DNA of 64,000 nucleotides from Lumbricus rubellus (GCA_945859605.1 OX243815.1:33784785-33848784), one strand, 5' to 3'. Numbered from the stretch's first letter, positions 1 through 11,760 are shown. Made by a program: numbers and translations. Notes: a model not told the origin generated them from the letters alone.

Positions 1-841
1 CTATTGTTCACCTTCGGAGTAGCAGGCTTATACCTGCCTCCGAGTTCGAATAACGTTATACCTATCGTAATTCGCTAATCGCAAGCCATGCATACGGAAA
101 TTACTCACTGCTCCCACATAGGCCACGTTTAAGCTAAAGAGTATGAGTTTTACCCTCTTGTGCATATCGGCCCAGAAGAGTAGAGTTAGTTGCAGTAGAG
201 AGTGAAGCAGTCGCGACAGTATCTGTTGAGAGTAGTAGAGTTCGACGACAGTAAAAAGTTCTTCAGTCGTTAGAGTGCCCCGACGTCAAGACGAGGGACG
301 ACAGGACGGTCTGCAGTAGGCCTACTAGTGAATCTGCGATTGTACGAATAAAACGTTTTCCTCTTCTGAACATCGTGTTGGATTGTCTGATCGACCGGAA
401 GAATTGGGCAGTCCTTCGAAAGACGACGAAGGTGAACTTACGTTTCCACCCTCCTGAAACGACGCGCGTGACATAATTATGGACTGATCGCTGGACGGCC
501 ATCCTGACGATTAGCTCGACGGGCACTGAGTGAAAAGTGGAGTTCCACAACTTGTTTTTCGCCACAATTATTAGACGTATATAGGTAATAGGTATTGTCA
601 TTATAATAATTAGTTTTAATATTATTAGACGCATATAGGGTAATAGGTATAATAATAGGCCTGTACTGCTAATTTTAAGGTTATCTTACATTGCAGAAAG
701 CCGGCCAATGTTTAGGCTCTATGGCAAAAAGTAAGTATAACAGTGTTATAAAAATCTTCACAGTTGGAGTGGCCTTCAGATGACAATTGATGATTCATGA
801 AGCTGCCATAGGCTAATATAATTTTTTTATATAATATTATT
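1..841. other. no recognisable feature
   Basis: I see no convincing exon, RNA gene or complete transposon here. The 123-codon minus-strand frame at 263-634 has no recognisable domain and no splice-site support. Confidence 0.4.
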
Positions 842-907
842 ATGAATCGCCTGCGTTCGTCAACTGCAACACTAGCACCACTGGCACTACGATTGGAGAG
901 AGAAAAA

Positions 908-946
908 GTGTGTGTGTGTGTGTGTGTGCATGTGTGTGTGTGTGTG
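908..946. repeat. (GT)n microsatellite
   Basis: GT dinucleotide run interrupted once by GCAT. It lies just upstream of a hAT-type MITE. Confidence 0.9.
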
Positions 947-964
947 CCGCGTGCTTCATTTCCT

Positions 965-1108
965 CAGTGGCGTAGACAGGAATTTCTGATGGGGGGGCCT
1001 ATGGCCGGATGCTTGTTTTTCGTATATAGGGTCTAATTGGACAAATAACCTTTAAAAAACGTTTTTCCTAAGCCAATGGGGGTTTATCCCCCCTTGGCTA
1101 CGCCACTG
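965..1108. mobile_element. hAT-type MITE, 144 bp
   Basis: The ends are CAGTGGCGTAG and CTACGCCACTG in inverted orientation. They are flanked by an exact 8-bp target duplication CATTTCCT (957-964 and 1109-1116). An 8-bp duplication with CAG...CTG ends is diagnostic of hAT. There is no coding capacity. The same ends recur in the larger element at 37706-39448. Confidence 0.9.
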
Positions 1109-1402
1109 CATTTCCTATTAGACTGCAAATATTTCTAGCATATAATAATTAATTATAGTACACTACACTATGAAGAAGAAGCTATATATATCTTCTCATC
1201 ATACGTCGTGCAGTGGGAAGGCAGCGGCGTAGACTCCCTCCTCCAGCAGTCGATCGATTCCGATTTCCGCTCTCGACTTCTCTCCATAGACGGTTCTCGC
1301 GAGAATCTCGTACGCGATTCTCTGTCGATCGCGGTTGCAGAACATCTCGTTCACGTTCTTACCACCAAGAAACCTACGCAACAGAACACGACGGCTGATG
1401 CA

Positions 1403-1403
<1 letters not shown>

Positions 1404-1476
<73 letters not shown>
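1404..1476. repeat. (CA)n microsatellite
   Basis: An uninterrupted CA run of about 36 units. Frames read through it are artefacts. Confidence 0.95.
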
Positions 1477-1478
<2 letters not shown>

Positions 1479-1939
1479 AAACACTCAAAGAGCATAGTAG
1501 GCCTATAATTTTATAGGCGTAGAGTAAATGCTAGCGCTGATCATTTCCTATAGAAGCGCTAGTGTTTAGCAAAACACAGGTGCAGAAATAGTCGTATGAC
1601 CTGTTCATCTTAGACCGTTTGAACTGACAAGTGTAGAAGTGTTGCGGCTGATTCGGAACATCGATCTTCATGATGTTCGGTAGTTTACAGGAAGACAAAA
1701 TGCGCTCCGTCCAGTTGACATTCGAACTTGTCTTAGCCTATCAGACATGACAGTGAACTTTATCGAGTGATTAAGTCATCTAATCATACATCTAGTGAGC
1801 TCGACCCACTTCCCCATTTATTGTGGCTAAAATTTTGGACGTCTTAACTCCGTTCATTGTGTATCTATTTAACAGATCCCTTAATTAGGGCCATATCTTC
1901 CAGCTTCACAAAATAATCCATTGTTTCCACACTCTAAAA

Positions 1940-2880
1940 ACGGTTCCATGACACTTAATACCGCGACCGTTAGTACCGGACAGTTAATCCCGCGACACTT
2001 AATCCCGGCGACACTTAATCCTTCGACCAATTAAATCCACGACACTTAATTCCGGTGTCACGAAAAGGATTATCCCCCTGAAAGCTATCCGGGGGATGAA
2101 TTAATCTATCCCCCGGATGGAATTAACCGGTCTAGACTATACGGGGGGATAAACCATTCTATCCCATTTTTTGAAAAATGTGTATAATTAAAACAATTAT
2201 ACTCTAATCAAAATTTAAAGTGACTCTAATTGTTTTAAGTGACCTAAGCAATGCCATGAGAAAGGCAACTCCAATTTATTTAGTGTCTTCGAGTGTTTTT
2301 AAGTGTTTTAAATGTTTTAAGTGCTATAAAACCAAAGCAAAACAAATTATCTAGTAGGAATAAACATACCTGTTGGTGTCATTGACTCATTGTTCAAAAC
2401 AAAGCAGATGAAAATTATTTTTGCAAAAATAAATGCACGCGAAAGTGTTTTTTTCGACTTTTCCTCATTTGGGGGATACTATTAATACGGGGGATGCTCT
2501 ATTTCGTGACACCGGCGCCATTTAAGCCCGCGACACTTAATACCGGGAAAAGTAAAACAACATTTAAAAAAAGTTAAATTCCATAAAAGCAATATTCACA
2601 CCAATATTCACTGTTTTTGATTTAAAAAAAGCTCCGTTGCCATTGTCACGATGCTTAATGTATTCATAATTTCCATGTATCACAGTTTGTTTGTTTGTTG
2701 CTAAATGTCGCCGGGATTAACTTTTAGGGTAGCAGTGTAGCACGACATTAATCCCGCGACACTTAATACCGCGACACTTAATCCCGCGACACTTAATACC
2801 GCGACAGTTAATCCCGGCGACATTTAAACCCGGCGACACTTAATCCCGCGACATTTGATATCACGACACTCAATACCTGT
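1940..2880. repeat. word-array repeat, CGACACTTAATCCC family
   Basis: A degenerate word of about 15-16 bp (cgacacttaatccc and variants with ataccg) is iterated in the same orientation at 1946-2050, 2516-2545 and 2745-2880. One reversed copy is near 2708. The array flanks and surrounds an inverted-repeat element at 2052-2515. No coding signal is seen. Confidence 0.75.
2052..2515. mobile_element. inverted-repeat element inside the word array
   Basis: Exact 14-bp terminal inverted repeats (ccggtgtcacgaaa at 2052-2065, its complement at 2502-2515) bound 464 bp without a gene. A second set of palindromic words, cccccggat and atccggggg, follows the left end. I find no clear target duplication, so the superfamily is unresolved. 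Confidence 0.65.
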
Positions 2881-3227
2881 ACACACATGAGTACGAATGT
2901 TTGTACGACTATTGTTGTCCACATAACCATGACATTGCAGAGACATGACGAGGCGCATCTGAGTCATTATGAGGAAGAGGCGTCAGCAGATGCATGTTCA
3001 GGAAAAGACACAGAATCGCCGTCATCTGTATTAAATAACGGTCAGCAGAGGGGCGACGGGGAAGAATCTCTAAAAGTCACTCGTGATAACGGAGCAGCTC
3101 TAGAAGATGGCACCAGAACCAGAAGCAGGATATCCTCTCGCATCCAACACCTGCCATGATCAGCTGACCATAGAGACTAGACTAGAAAGGCTTAGACGTA
3201 CTAAGTAACTGATCCGTGAAGGATGGC

Positions 3228-3291
3228 GGTCAGTCAAGTGAGTAAGTAAGCAAGTGAGTAAGTACGTAAGAGGGTAAGTAAGTAAGCGGCA
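3228..3291. repeat. (AAGT)n degenerate microsatellite
   Basis: Imperfect AAGT tetranucleotide run that repeatedly spells the 5' splice-site consensus GTAAGT. Confidence 0.8.
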
Positions 3292-3733
3292 TATGCAACT
3301 ACTAACATGGCCAGGTGTATCTTTACTTCAATGCACCTGTAGGCTATCAGCGGCACTTAACTTAGTTACCGTTAAAGGTAGTGACAGATTCTGACCTGTA
3401 AAGGCGCTCGAAGTAAAAGATCCTCAGCATAGATGCACAGCACATCACTGGGAATGTGTAGCTTGTAATAACAAATCATCTTCTTCGAATTCTCCACGCG
3501 TTCCTTACAAGTTAATTAAACACAAATCGTCATTAATTTAGTAGGTACTGCATATAGTTGTAAATTTTTTGCGAATTTCTTTAAAGAGCAATCTATACAA
3601 TGCATGCTGGTCAAAAGCAATGGACTGTAGCCTATCCGTCATGTAGGCCTAGGGCCCTATGCTATACAGGAATCAGACGATTAGGCTAAGTTGCGTCATG
3701 AATCATCTGGACAACAGTCGACAACTGCAAGTC

Positions 3734-3789
3734 AAAACACAACAGACCTATAATTGTATCTAAAACACAACAGACCTATAATTGTATCT
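3734..3789. repeat. 28-bp tandem duplication
   Basis: Two exact adjacent copies (3734-3761 and 3762-3789) beginning aaaacacaacagacc. Confidence 0.95.
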
Positions 3790-4301
3790 AACCAGAGATA
3801 TAGACACTGCAGAAAAGAAACAGAAGCCTAAGTCAGGTGTTCTTGGAGTTGAAACCAAAATTAATATTAGCTTATAGAAAATGACTGTTCGAAATTACGA
3901 CGAAACCCAAAAAATGAGCCTATAGGCCTAGTCCTAAATTCCTATTGAAATTTCACTACAGTAACTGCCCTTAAAAGCTGTCGGTGGTTTTTAATATGTT
4001 GAAAGTTTTGCAAGAGCAACATCAAAATGCTTAAAATAAGCTTATGATGCACGAGTAGGCCTAACAGAGGTTTTTATAGTAGTAGAAGTAGTATAAAAAA
4101 TATAAGAAACTAGGAAATAGAATAAACATTACTGATAAGCGATAACACCGTTTGTAACATCTGTGGACGTTGTGGCATACCATGTGAGAAGTTCTTCTTT
4201 CTAATTGCGTCTTACTGGCATTCAAATTGAGCTAGTCTATGTTCGAATTGAGTTTGCAATCTTTGAAAGCCTATAAGCAAACAATCACTAAACGGGTATC
4301 G

Positions 4302-4427
4302 TACTGCGCCGTTATGTTAAGCGCCGTTTTGTCGGGGTGCTTTGAATTGCGCCGTTCTGTCGGCGCCGTTTTGTCGGCGCCGTTATGTCGGCGCCGTTTT
4401 GTCCTGCGCCGTTTTGTTACGGCGCCA
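4302..4427. repeat. GGCGCCGTTTTGTC minisatellite
   Basis: Seven or eight imperfect copies of a 14-bp word containing the palindrome GGCGCC, all in one orientation. It abuts a broken hAT-type MITE end. Confidence 0.85.
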
Positions 4428-4557
4428 CAAATAGTGTCTATAGCAAAAGCGTTTTGCAAAGTCTTTTTGTTTGAAATTGAGGGAGTTCTAGCATTGAAGG
4501 GGCCCACCAGGGCCACCACCGAAATCCCTGCACCCTAAACACCTTGCTACGCTACTG
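4428..4557 (-). mobile_element. one end of a hAT-type MITE
   Basis: Read in reverse, this matches the left ~130 bp of the hAT element at 37706 (end word CAGTAGCGTAGCAAGG, then a G-rich stretch and TTCAAACAAAAAG). Only one end is present, so the copy is truncated at the minisatellite. Confidence 0.7.
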
Positions 4558-4840
4558 CCCTACATGTATGCTTGAAGCAATTTGACTGCACGACGCTGAA
4601 ATCATCATGAGTCTCTTTTGAACAACTGACACGTGTCATTGTTTGTATACTTGAAGTGTGGCTCCATGGTCATTCAGTGCAAACATAAAGTAGGACAGAA
4701 GTCAATTAAGCATGTGAATTATATTCTCTAACAAGCCAATCGAGTCACCAATCGGGGTAGGCCTAATCGGATCCACACGGATCTCATGAGTATTAACATA
4801 GGCTCCGTCTCAGTAGACAAGTCTGGGTAAGTAGCTAGCC

Positions 4841-5066
4841 TACTGTGCCTTGGCAGAGATCCTGCGTGGTCGAGTGGGTTGTGGCCCGCTCGCCACGCCG
4901 GCGGCCCGAGTTCGATTCTCGGTCAGAGATTAATTTCTCGGATCTTTACTGCGGGTGACTCGGTCGCAATATAAACGTGGAGTGTGAGGTTGTACTCTGC
5001 CTCCGTCACTAATCATCTTCGATATGAAACAGTGTCGTTAAGCCCGAAGTACTACTGTGCCTTGGC
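4841..5066 (+). mobile_element. tRNA-derived SINE with 14-bp target duplication
   Basis: The body (4855-5052) has a Pol III A box (TGGTCGAGTGG, from 4867) and B box (GAGTTCGATTC, from 4908) spaced as in a tRNA. A non-tRNA body follows, ending tcgttaagcccgaagtac. It is bounded by an exact 14-bp duplication TACTGTGCCTTGGC (4841-4854 and 5053-5066). The tRNA-like part does not fold as a functional tRNA, so a SINE is the better call. The exact duplication implies a fairly recent insertion. Confidence 0.9.
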
Positions 5067-5324
5067 GAGCATCGTAACTGACAGCTAGGGTGATGCGTTA
5101 TGACGGTTATGCCCTTGAATTTCAATGGAATCTAATTAGATCCATATAGTTTTCTAGGATAAGTGTGTAAACTCTTAGTGTGACAGATCTAAAACTGCAA
5201 ACCTAATTATCTGTGGACTCGAGACCCCTTGAATAATCTAGATGCCAGGTTGTGTTATGGATTTAAACTAATCGTGAAATTTCTTTAATTAGCCTATAGA
5301 CCTTGGTAACACTTAACGTTGTTT

Positions 5325-5365
5325 GGTCTTCCATGGAGCGTTGCAGGCTAGACCTAATTGAAATC
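5325..5365. repeat. short dispersed duplicate (copy 1)
   Basis: About 45 bp around cttccatggagcg recurs with a few changes at 6030-6075. The 660 bp between the copies holds several short minus-strand frames that I do not recognise. Confidence 0.6.
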
Positions 5366-6029
5366 TCAGAGAAGATTATTCTAGTCTTCGTCAGAAAATT
5401 ACTTACAGTGAGACATTGAGCAGACTTAGCCTATGCTTACAACAGTTGAAGACGAAAGCATGTCTCTTAAAAGTTAGAATACAAGATGCGTTCCACTTTC
5501 CTTTTAATATCCTACGTTGGAAGGCAATTAGCGAAGGAACCGTGGTGATTAGGTCTATAATTAATATAAACCCGGTTCTACTCATGTGCAAGATATTGCC
5601 AAGCATATTCAGCATATTATTGATTATGCCAAAGGAGATGATTGTTTGAAACTTTGAACAGCGCAGATGCTTCATACGCTTTGAGCGCATACCTCTTCGA
5701 TGTGAACACCAGTTCGCAATAGATTTGTCTTGAATTTCTGTCTCCACATTTCAGCTTTGTCTACCAGTGATTTCCTCAGATTATTCTCCGTCGTCTGTCT
5801 TGCGGTGGCGGTGTGTTCGTCTATGGTGCTCAGCTCTTCTTCGTTGACCAGAACGAAATCTGAGAGAACGAAAATTTGACGAAGCACCGACAGAAAGTGA
5901 GCACAAAGACTGACACAAAATTATAAATAACAACAAGGACAAGGCCATGGACATAAACAATGGCACTAACACAGACATAGGCCTAAAACATAGGCCTATA
6001 GGCGTTCAATAGCCGATACACTTAGGCTA

Positions 6030-6075
6030 ACGTTGTTCAGTCTTCCATGGAGCGTAGCAGGCTCAACCTAATTGA
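6030..6075. repeat. short dispersed duplicate (copy 2)
   Basis: Second copy of the 5325-5365 segment. Confidence 0.6.
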
Positions 6076-6222
6076 AAAGAATAAGAGAACAAGGCCGTAG
6101 CCAGGATTTGATTTCGGGTGGTGTTTTTCTTTCCTTTTTCGCCTAATTTCATGTGTTTTCATTATGACATTTTGCTAGTGAATGCATCATATTATTTTTG
6201 CATTTCGTCCCCTCAGAATTAT

Positions 6223-6546
6223 CTTGTCGTATGTCCATTTTTTTCAAAATCGAGTTTAGACTTGTTTTGTAGCAAAGAATTGTTTATCTTTCATCACTGT
6301 TAACCGTTAGGAGATACGACGAGTCGTTTTAAAAATATTCAACGAAAACTAGGCCTACTTGTCGTATGTCCAATTTCAGTGTTGCTTTGTCGGATCTCCA
6401 ATTTATTTTGCCGTATCTCCAGTGCCGCATTCACGGTTTAAAAGTGCATTGTCGTGTGTCCAGAGAAAGCTCGTCGTTGATTGGACGAAGGAGATACGAC
6501 ATCCCACTTCGTTGTAGGCCTATCACAGTGTCGTATGTCCAGGAAA
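6223..6546. repeat. word-array element, GTCGTATGTCC family
   Basis: The word GTCGTATSTCC occurs about eight times in both orientations (for example 6225, 6310 reversed, 6361, 6410, 6490 reversed, 6532), with unique AT-rich spacers. This resembles the motif-array ends of other small elements in the window. No target duplication was identified. Confidence 0.6.
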
Positions 6547-7110
6547 TAAAAACGTTCTTTTTTTATTAAAAAAAGGGTATTAAACTTGCGAAAATTGAAA
6601 CGATCAAAGTCAAAATTGAGTGTATATTGATTTCTGTTTTATTTCATATTTTAAAATAATTTCTCATGTCAGGATGACTTGCAATTGGTTTAAATCCATT
6701 TTATACAACATTTTCCAAAATTTTACAAAAACCACTCTAAGTTTCAGTTTTAGTTTTAGTGCAACATCCTTTAATTAATGTCGATGCTTTAATATGACGT
6801 TTTTGCTTGAAGTTTTATTGCACTGGATATTTTTTTTTGCGTCCAATGTGAAACTCATCGCTGAACTCTCTTAACTAGACTTTGCTTTAACCGGACAAAC
6901 GACTCTTCTAAATTGAGCCTTGACTTTATTGGGCCTAGGCTATCAGCGTTGAAGTTAAATCTTATAGGCCTAGGGTCTATTACAATAAAATGCTGAACGT
7001 AGTGAAAAACTGCAACGAATACTTTTAACTTACCTATCTTTCTCTTTCCATCACGAAAATAGCACAGGTCTGTAGAATCGAGAATCGACTGAGATGGCTG
7101 CTGCTGCGAC

Positions 7111-7181
<71 letters not shown>

Positions 7182-7182
7182 T
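7111..7182. repeat. (AAT)n microsatellite
   Basis: Perfect trinucleotide run of about 24 units. Confidence 0.95.
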
Positions 7183-7918
7183 ATGACCAGTGACATCTAC
7201 AAACGGACGACGCTGCTTAGAGATAATAGGGTATTAGGCTATTATATGGTGTAAAAGCCACGAGCGCAGTTGGACTGTATTTGCATATATAGCCTACACA
7301 TACATGTATGCACATCGCTCGTATATAGACATATACAAACATGTATATATATATATATGTATATGCATGTATGTATGTAATACTATGTATATACAGGGTG
7401 GCTCAAAAAATGAACTACTGGATAAAATGCGATAACTTCGCAAGCGATTACACATATTCTCCGAAAATTTCCCAATTTGTAGGGGAATGAATTTCCAACA
7501 ATTCCTGAAAGTTTCACTTGAAACGTTTCATGTTTGCAAAGTTACAGCTGTTTAAACTTTCAATTCCGTTTTTTCAAATATCCGGAGAATCATGTTCCAA
7601 TACATGCGATTTCAAACTGATTTTTGGCAAATTACAGCACACAAAATGACGATGATGTCATACAACCTCACTAAGATCTGTAAAGACGCTGTTTATGATG
7701 TAAACTGTTAGTATTTGGTCATATTTTGTATATTAAGGTCTCAGTGTGTGAATCCGTTACTGAATGTCATGGGCAAAGTTTCTGCAGATGATAAAATGGG
7801 AGATCGGAACAGAGACTGGGACATCTCGCGGTCATAGCAAAAGACCCAGTGAAAAGTGAATCATGAGCACAGTGAAGGCTATCTGCAAACGTGTTTATGT
7901 AAAGGAGGTCATAAATTG

Positions 7919-8488
7919 GGTATGCGGACTACTGATCACAGGTCAACTGATCTAGGGACTACTGATCTAGGGACTACTGATCAGAGGACTACTGATCAGA
8001 GGCAACTGATCAAGGTACTATTGATCACAAATTATACAACGCACATCGCACATCAAACGAATCATCAAACGACATGTTGGGGTCCGATTTGTTTGCCAAG
8101 AAATGCTAATTTAAACTCCCCACGCCCCTACAAATTATACAACAATTTCTTTATTGAGCGTATAATCAAGTTTTTCAAGTTATACAATGGACTTCGATGT
8201 AGGCCTATGTTACTTTGTGTTCTACCAGACGTAAATTTAGTAATTTTACTGAAATCGTTAATGACTAATTTTCGACAGTATTAACACTGAGTTATAAACC
8301 AATTCCGGTATTGAGTTTCGATCTATTAAATTGTTCTCTGATTTCAGTGATTGTGTTCGTTCTTACACAACTCGGACTGTGATCAATAGTACCTTGATCA
8401 GTTACCTCTGATCAGTAGTCCTCTGATCAGTAGTCCCTAGATCAGTAGTCCCTAGATCAGTTGACCTGTGATCAGTAGTCCTAGAACC
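7919..8488. mobile_element. foldback element with iterated ACTACTGATC ends
   Basis: Inverted arms of about 105 bp at 7928-8026 and 8380-8485 are themselves tandem copies of a ~17-bp word containing GGACTACTGATC. A 9-bp direct repeat CATAAATTG flanks it (7910-7918 and 8489-8497). The size of the duplication and the long ends would fit a Mutator- or Merlin-like element, but there is no transposase. It is inserted inside the 7394-9371 mariner. Confidence 0.75.
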
Positions 8489-8758
8489 CATAAATTGGAA
8501 GAGAGGCAGTAAGTTGTCGTTTGGTCTGACGGGGAAAGAGCGTGCCATGTTCAAGAAATTCGATTGGCATTCGAAAGGGTTAAATTTGCAAAGCACATAC
8601 CCGGTAATGGTTTAAGCATCAGCTATGCTGGCGTGTGTTACAGCTGCAAGAAAAGACTGCATTTAGGCTTAATCCAACTCAATAGGCTAAATGTCAAACT
8701 CATCGCTGAACTCTCTTACCTAGACTCATTGAAGACCAGGTGAGCTCTAACATCTGGT

Positions 8759-9062
8759 TTCATTTTCCAGCAGGACGGTGCGCCTGCTTGCTCGCACGGC
8801 AAGGCTGATTATGATGACGGTATTATAGGCTACCTTGTTTTTTGCCATTAACTGCAGTAAATTTATTGGCAAAGGTGACTAACAAGTTAACAACCTCGCC
8901 AGACCTTAGCCCTCTTGCTTATCACGTCTGGGGAGCTATGCTGGAACGCTGCAAGACATTTCATCCCAAATTGGAGAACATCGGCTAGCTGAAGGAAGTC
9001 TTGCTGCTAATGTGGGATCAGTTGCCGCAGGACTCGATCAAAATGAATTCGAGCTCGTGCTA
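8759..9062 (+). pseudogene. mariner-like transposase fragment
   Basis: Translated pieces include FQQDGAPA and SPDLSPLAYHVW, the conserved catalytic-core signatures of mariner/Tc1 transposases, but with frameshifts and a stop between them. Only the C-terminal third is recognisable. It is non-functional. Confidence 0.8.
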
Positions 9063-9371
9063 AGGGGAGTGGACACTCTCATTATTCTTTACTATAAACT
9101 GTAATACGGATTTCTAAGGAGTTAGTGAAAAGTGATATCCTTTGAGATGGAAATCTACAAGACAGTGACGTTAATTTTTCTGCGGAAATTTAAAAAAAAC
9201 GAATTGAAAGTTTAAACAGCTGTAACTTTTGCAAACATAAAAGTTTCAAGTGAAACTTTCAGGGATTGTTGGAAATTCATTTCCCTGCAAAATGAAAAAT
9301 TTTCTAAGAAATATTTCAATCGATTGCGAAGATATTGCATTTAACCGGTGGTACATTTTTCAGCCACCCTG

Positions 9372-9606
9372 TATGTATGTATGTATGTATGTATGTATGT
9401 ATGTATGTATGTATGTATGTATGTATGTATGTATGTATGTATGTATGTTTGTATGTATGTATGTATGTATGTATGTATGTATGTATGTATGTATGTATGT
9501 ATGTATGTATGTACGTATGTATGTATGTATGTATGTACGTATGTATGTTTGTATTGTATGTATGTATGTATGTATGTATGTATGTATGTATGTATGTATG
9601 TATGTA
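9372..9606. repeat. (TATG)n microsatellite, left part
   Basis: About 58 tetranucleotide units with rare variants. It is split from the 10228-10339 block by an inserted MITE. All frames reading MYVC or IHTY repeats here are artefacts. Confidence 0.95.
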
Positions 9607-10227
9607 CACGGTGTTCGGAAAAAACCGAACCTCTCTTATTGCTACGATAATTTGTGTAATAATTTGTACATTTTAATAAAATATGAAGAAAGCTCAGTTT
9701 AAAGGACAATAATCAGATAACTATCATTTGCTAGTTATAATGTATGTTCAAAGTTTCCTCCTTCGGCCTCAACACACGCACAGAGACGCGCTCGCTACTG
9801 ACTAATTGCTGAATCGATTACAGCTTGATCAAATTCGTTCCATTCCTGTATCATACGCTAAAGTAATTATCTGACATCGCGTACCTTTTCTTATAAACTT
9901 TTTCTTGAATCACAGACCTGATTCTATAGTACGCGGGATTAAGGTCTAGGCTATTTGAAATGTAGGTTTACCAAGGCTATAGCGCATTAACAACTGTCTT
10001 GATTACTCAAGCCGTGCCTGCTTGTTGACCTCCGTTAGCTCAGTCGCTCTATGCGCTGTTTGAAACATTTTAAATGACTTCAAGTTTTAACTGGAATAGG
10101 ATATAATCATAAAGACTAGCTAAGTTTATAATCGAAAATAAAATAGTTTTATTCTGAATAATATTTTTACATATTTGGGGTTAATTTCTTTATTTTTATA
10201 GAGGTTCGGTTTTTTCCGAACACCGTG
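9607..10227. mobile_element. TA-flanked MITE, 621 bp
   Basis: Perfect 28-bp terminal inverted repeats (9607-9634 and 10200-10227) start CACGGTGTTCGG and themselves contain a small hairpin (TTCGG, A6, CCGAA). TA flanks both ends, as in Tc1/mariner insertions. It has no coding capacity and lies within the TATG microsatellite. Confidence 0.9.
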
Positions 10228-10339
10228 TATGTATGTATGTATGTATGTATGTATGTATGTATGTATGTATGTATGTATGTATGTATGTATGTATGTATGT
10301 ATGTATGTATGTATGTATGTATGTATGTATGTATGTATG
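10228..10339. repeat. (TATG)n microsatellite, right part
   Basis: Continuation of the array interrupted by the MITE at 9607-10227. Confidence 0.95.
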
Positions 10340-10349
10340 AATTTATGTA

Positions 10350-10552
10350 CACCGTGAGTAAAAAAACTAAGCCAAATTTTTTCATATATCTCTAATGCCT
10401 GATAACAAAACACGCTAAAATTTTCCAAATATTTAGAGAATTGGACCAAAAATATGATTCCAAAATTTCATGAGATAAAGTTGAACGGATAAAAAAGATA
10501 AGAATATTTAAACTTCATATGCCGAAATTTCAGTTTACAAGTAATTTTCTGT
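10350..10552. mobile_element. truncated mariner-like end (CACCGTGAG)
   Basis: It begins after TA with CACCGTGAGTAAAAAAAC, a typical mariner-like terminus. It runs about 200 bp before it is cut by the next element. A related right end (CTCACGGTG then TA) is at 51859. Confidence 0.55.
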
Positions 10553-11317
10553 CAGCAACAAAAAGTAACAAAAACACGATTTTATTAAGTCTTATCTCAA
10601 ATAACTGTTGTCAAATGAACTTGGCAGTGCTTCACAACTTGTGTTCAATGTGCCCAACACCAGTGCCAAAACTTTTTAATTTGAGTCTCTTTGCAAAGTT
10701 CTTGATGGACCTATTGATTAATCTGACAGATTCCTTATTTACCAATTTGATTGTCATCTTGTTAAGTGACTTCTCTTTGACGCGCAGCTACGCTGGTACA
10801 CTGTTTCTATTTTAAATAGTAACAATAATCCTCATCTGGCAACATCAAGGCTATTTGAAAACAATTTTACTTAATAAAATGGTGTTTTTGTTACTTTTTG
10901 TTGCGTTACCCTACTGAATCGTCTGAAACGGTGGTGGCCTCTTTGACTGTGGTATAACTTTGTGCTGTTTGCAATACTTTGATGAAACCTGGCCAACATG
11001 TGTAGATATGAATTGTCTTTAAGCGTGTAAAATTTCATATCGATATTCTTACTTCTAACCAAGATATTGGCCGGAATAATTAAATTGGTTTTTGCAACTT
11101 TTGTTACGTCGCGTTTTTGAATTGTCAAAAAACGGTGGGTGGTCTCATTAAAAGTGATATAATTTTTGTTCTGTTTGAAATATTTTAATGAAATCCGGCC
11201 ATCATGTGTAAATATGAATTGTCTTTAAGCCTGTAAAATTTAATTTCGAAATTCTTATTTCTGGCCAAGATATGGGTTTAAAAAACGTAGGGGGTTACTT
11301 TTTTATGGCCCACCCTG
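10553..11317 (-). mobile_element. mariner-like MITE copy, truncated
   Basis: It is a reversed partial copy of the element at 49835-51029. It shares gcaacaaaaagtaacaaaaa, a segment around cacaacttgtgttc, and the terminus ggcccaccctg followed by TA. One end is lost against the 10350 fragment. Confidence 0.75.
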
Positions 11318-11711
11318 TATACTGCACAGGTCTATAAATGCGCGACGTAATTTATTCTGGATATTTTTCCCAGCAGAAGTAAAATTTGCCTCCCCCAGGC
11401 AATGCTGAAATCTCCGTACGCCTATGAGAAGAACGGTCATCTATACGGTCAAGCGAGGCAATGCGTGAAAGTGAAATCGTTGACATTCCATGGACTTGGC
11501 TGCAGTGTCGTAGACCAGCTTGAGGAACGTCTCTCACGCTTTAGTGGGATATACAGTAGGCCTACATAATAATTATACTGTATCTATCTATAGGTCTGCA
11601 CATGCCGCATAGTGCTGGGTGACAACGAACGTATTAGGCCTACAGTTAACGATTAGGCTACTGTCATAATTTACACATGATGGAACGGGAATCGAGTGAA
11701 CGGTCCATAAT

Positions 11712-11712
11712 T

Positions 11713-11760
<48 letters not shown>

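Larger units (their letters stand above)
7394..9371 (+). mobile_element. mariner/Tc1-type transposon, degraded
   Basis: It starts CAGGGTGGCT and ends AGCCACCCTG. About 180 bp of matching inverted terminal sequence lie at 7394-7583 and 9189-9371, flanked by TA on both sides. It carries a broken transposase (8759-9062) and a nested palindromic element (7919-8488). A truncated left end of the same family is at 51032. Confidence 0.88.

Noticed and set aside
1199..1516. Overlapping frames of about 100 codons with poly-VC or poly-TH
   Set aside because: Produced by the CA microsatellite; no homology or splice support.
2887..3159. 90-codon plus-strand ORF, acidic, with a downstream GTAAGT-rich run
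   Set aside because: No recognisable domain; the apparent donor sites are part of an AAGT microsatellite.
4855..4930. Possible functional tRNA gene
   Set aside because: A and B boxes are present but the acceptor stem does not pair, and a SINE body and target duplication follow.
5672..5978. Minus-strand frames with KSLVDKAEMWRQKF-like helical sequence
   Set aside because: Looks protein-like but is short, lacks a family and has no matching exon nearby. Left unassigned.
9250..9709. Several long frames of MYVC or IHTY repeats on both strands (also 10126-10449)
   Set aside because: They are translations of the TATG microsatellite, not genes.
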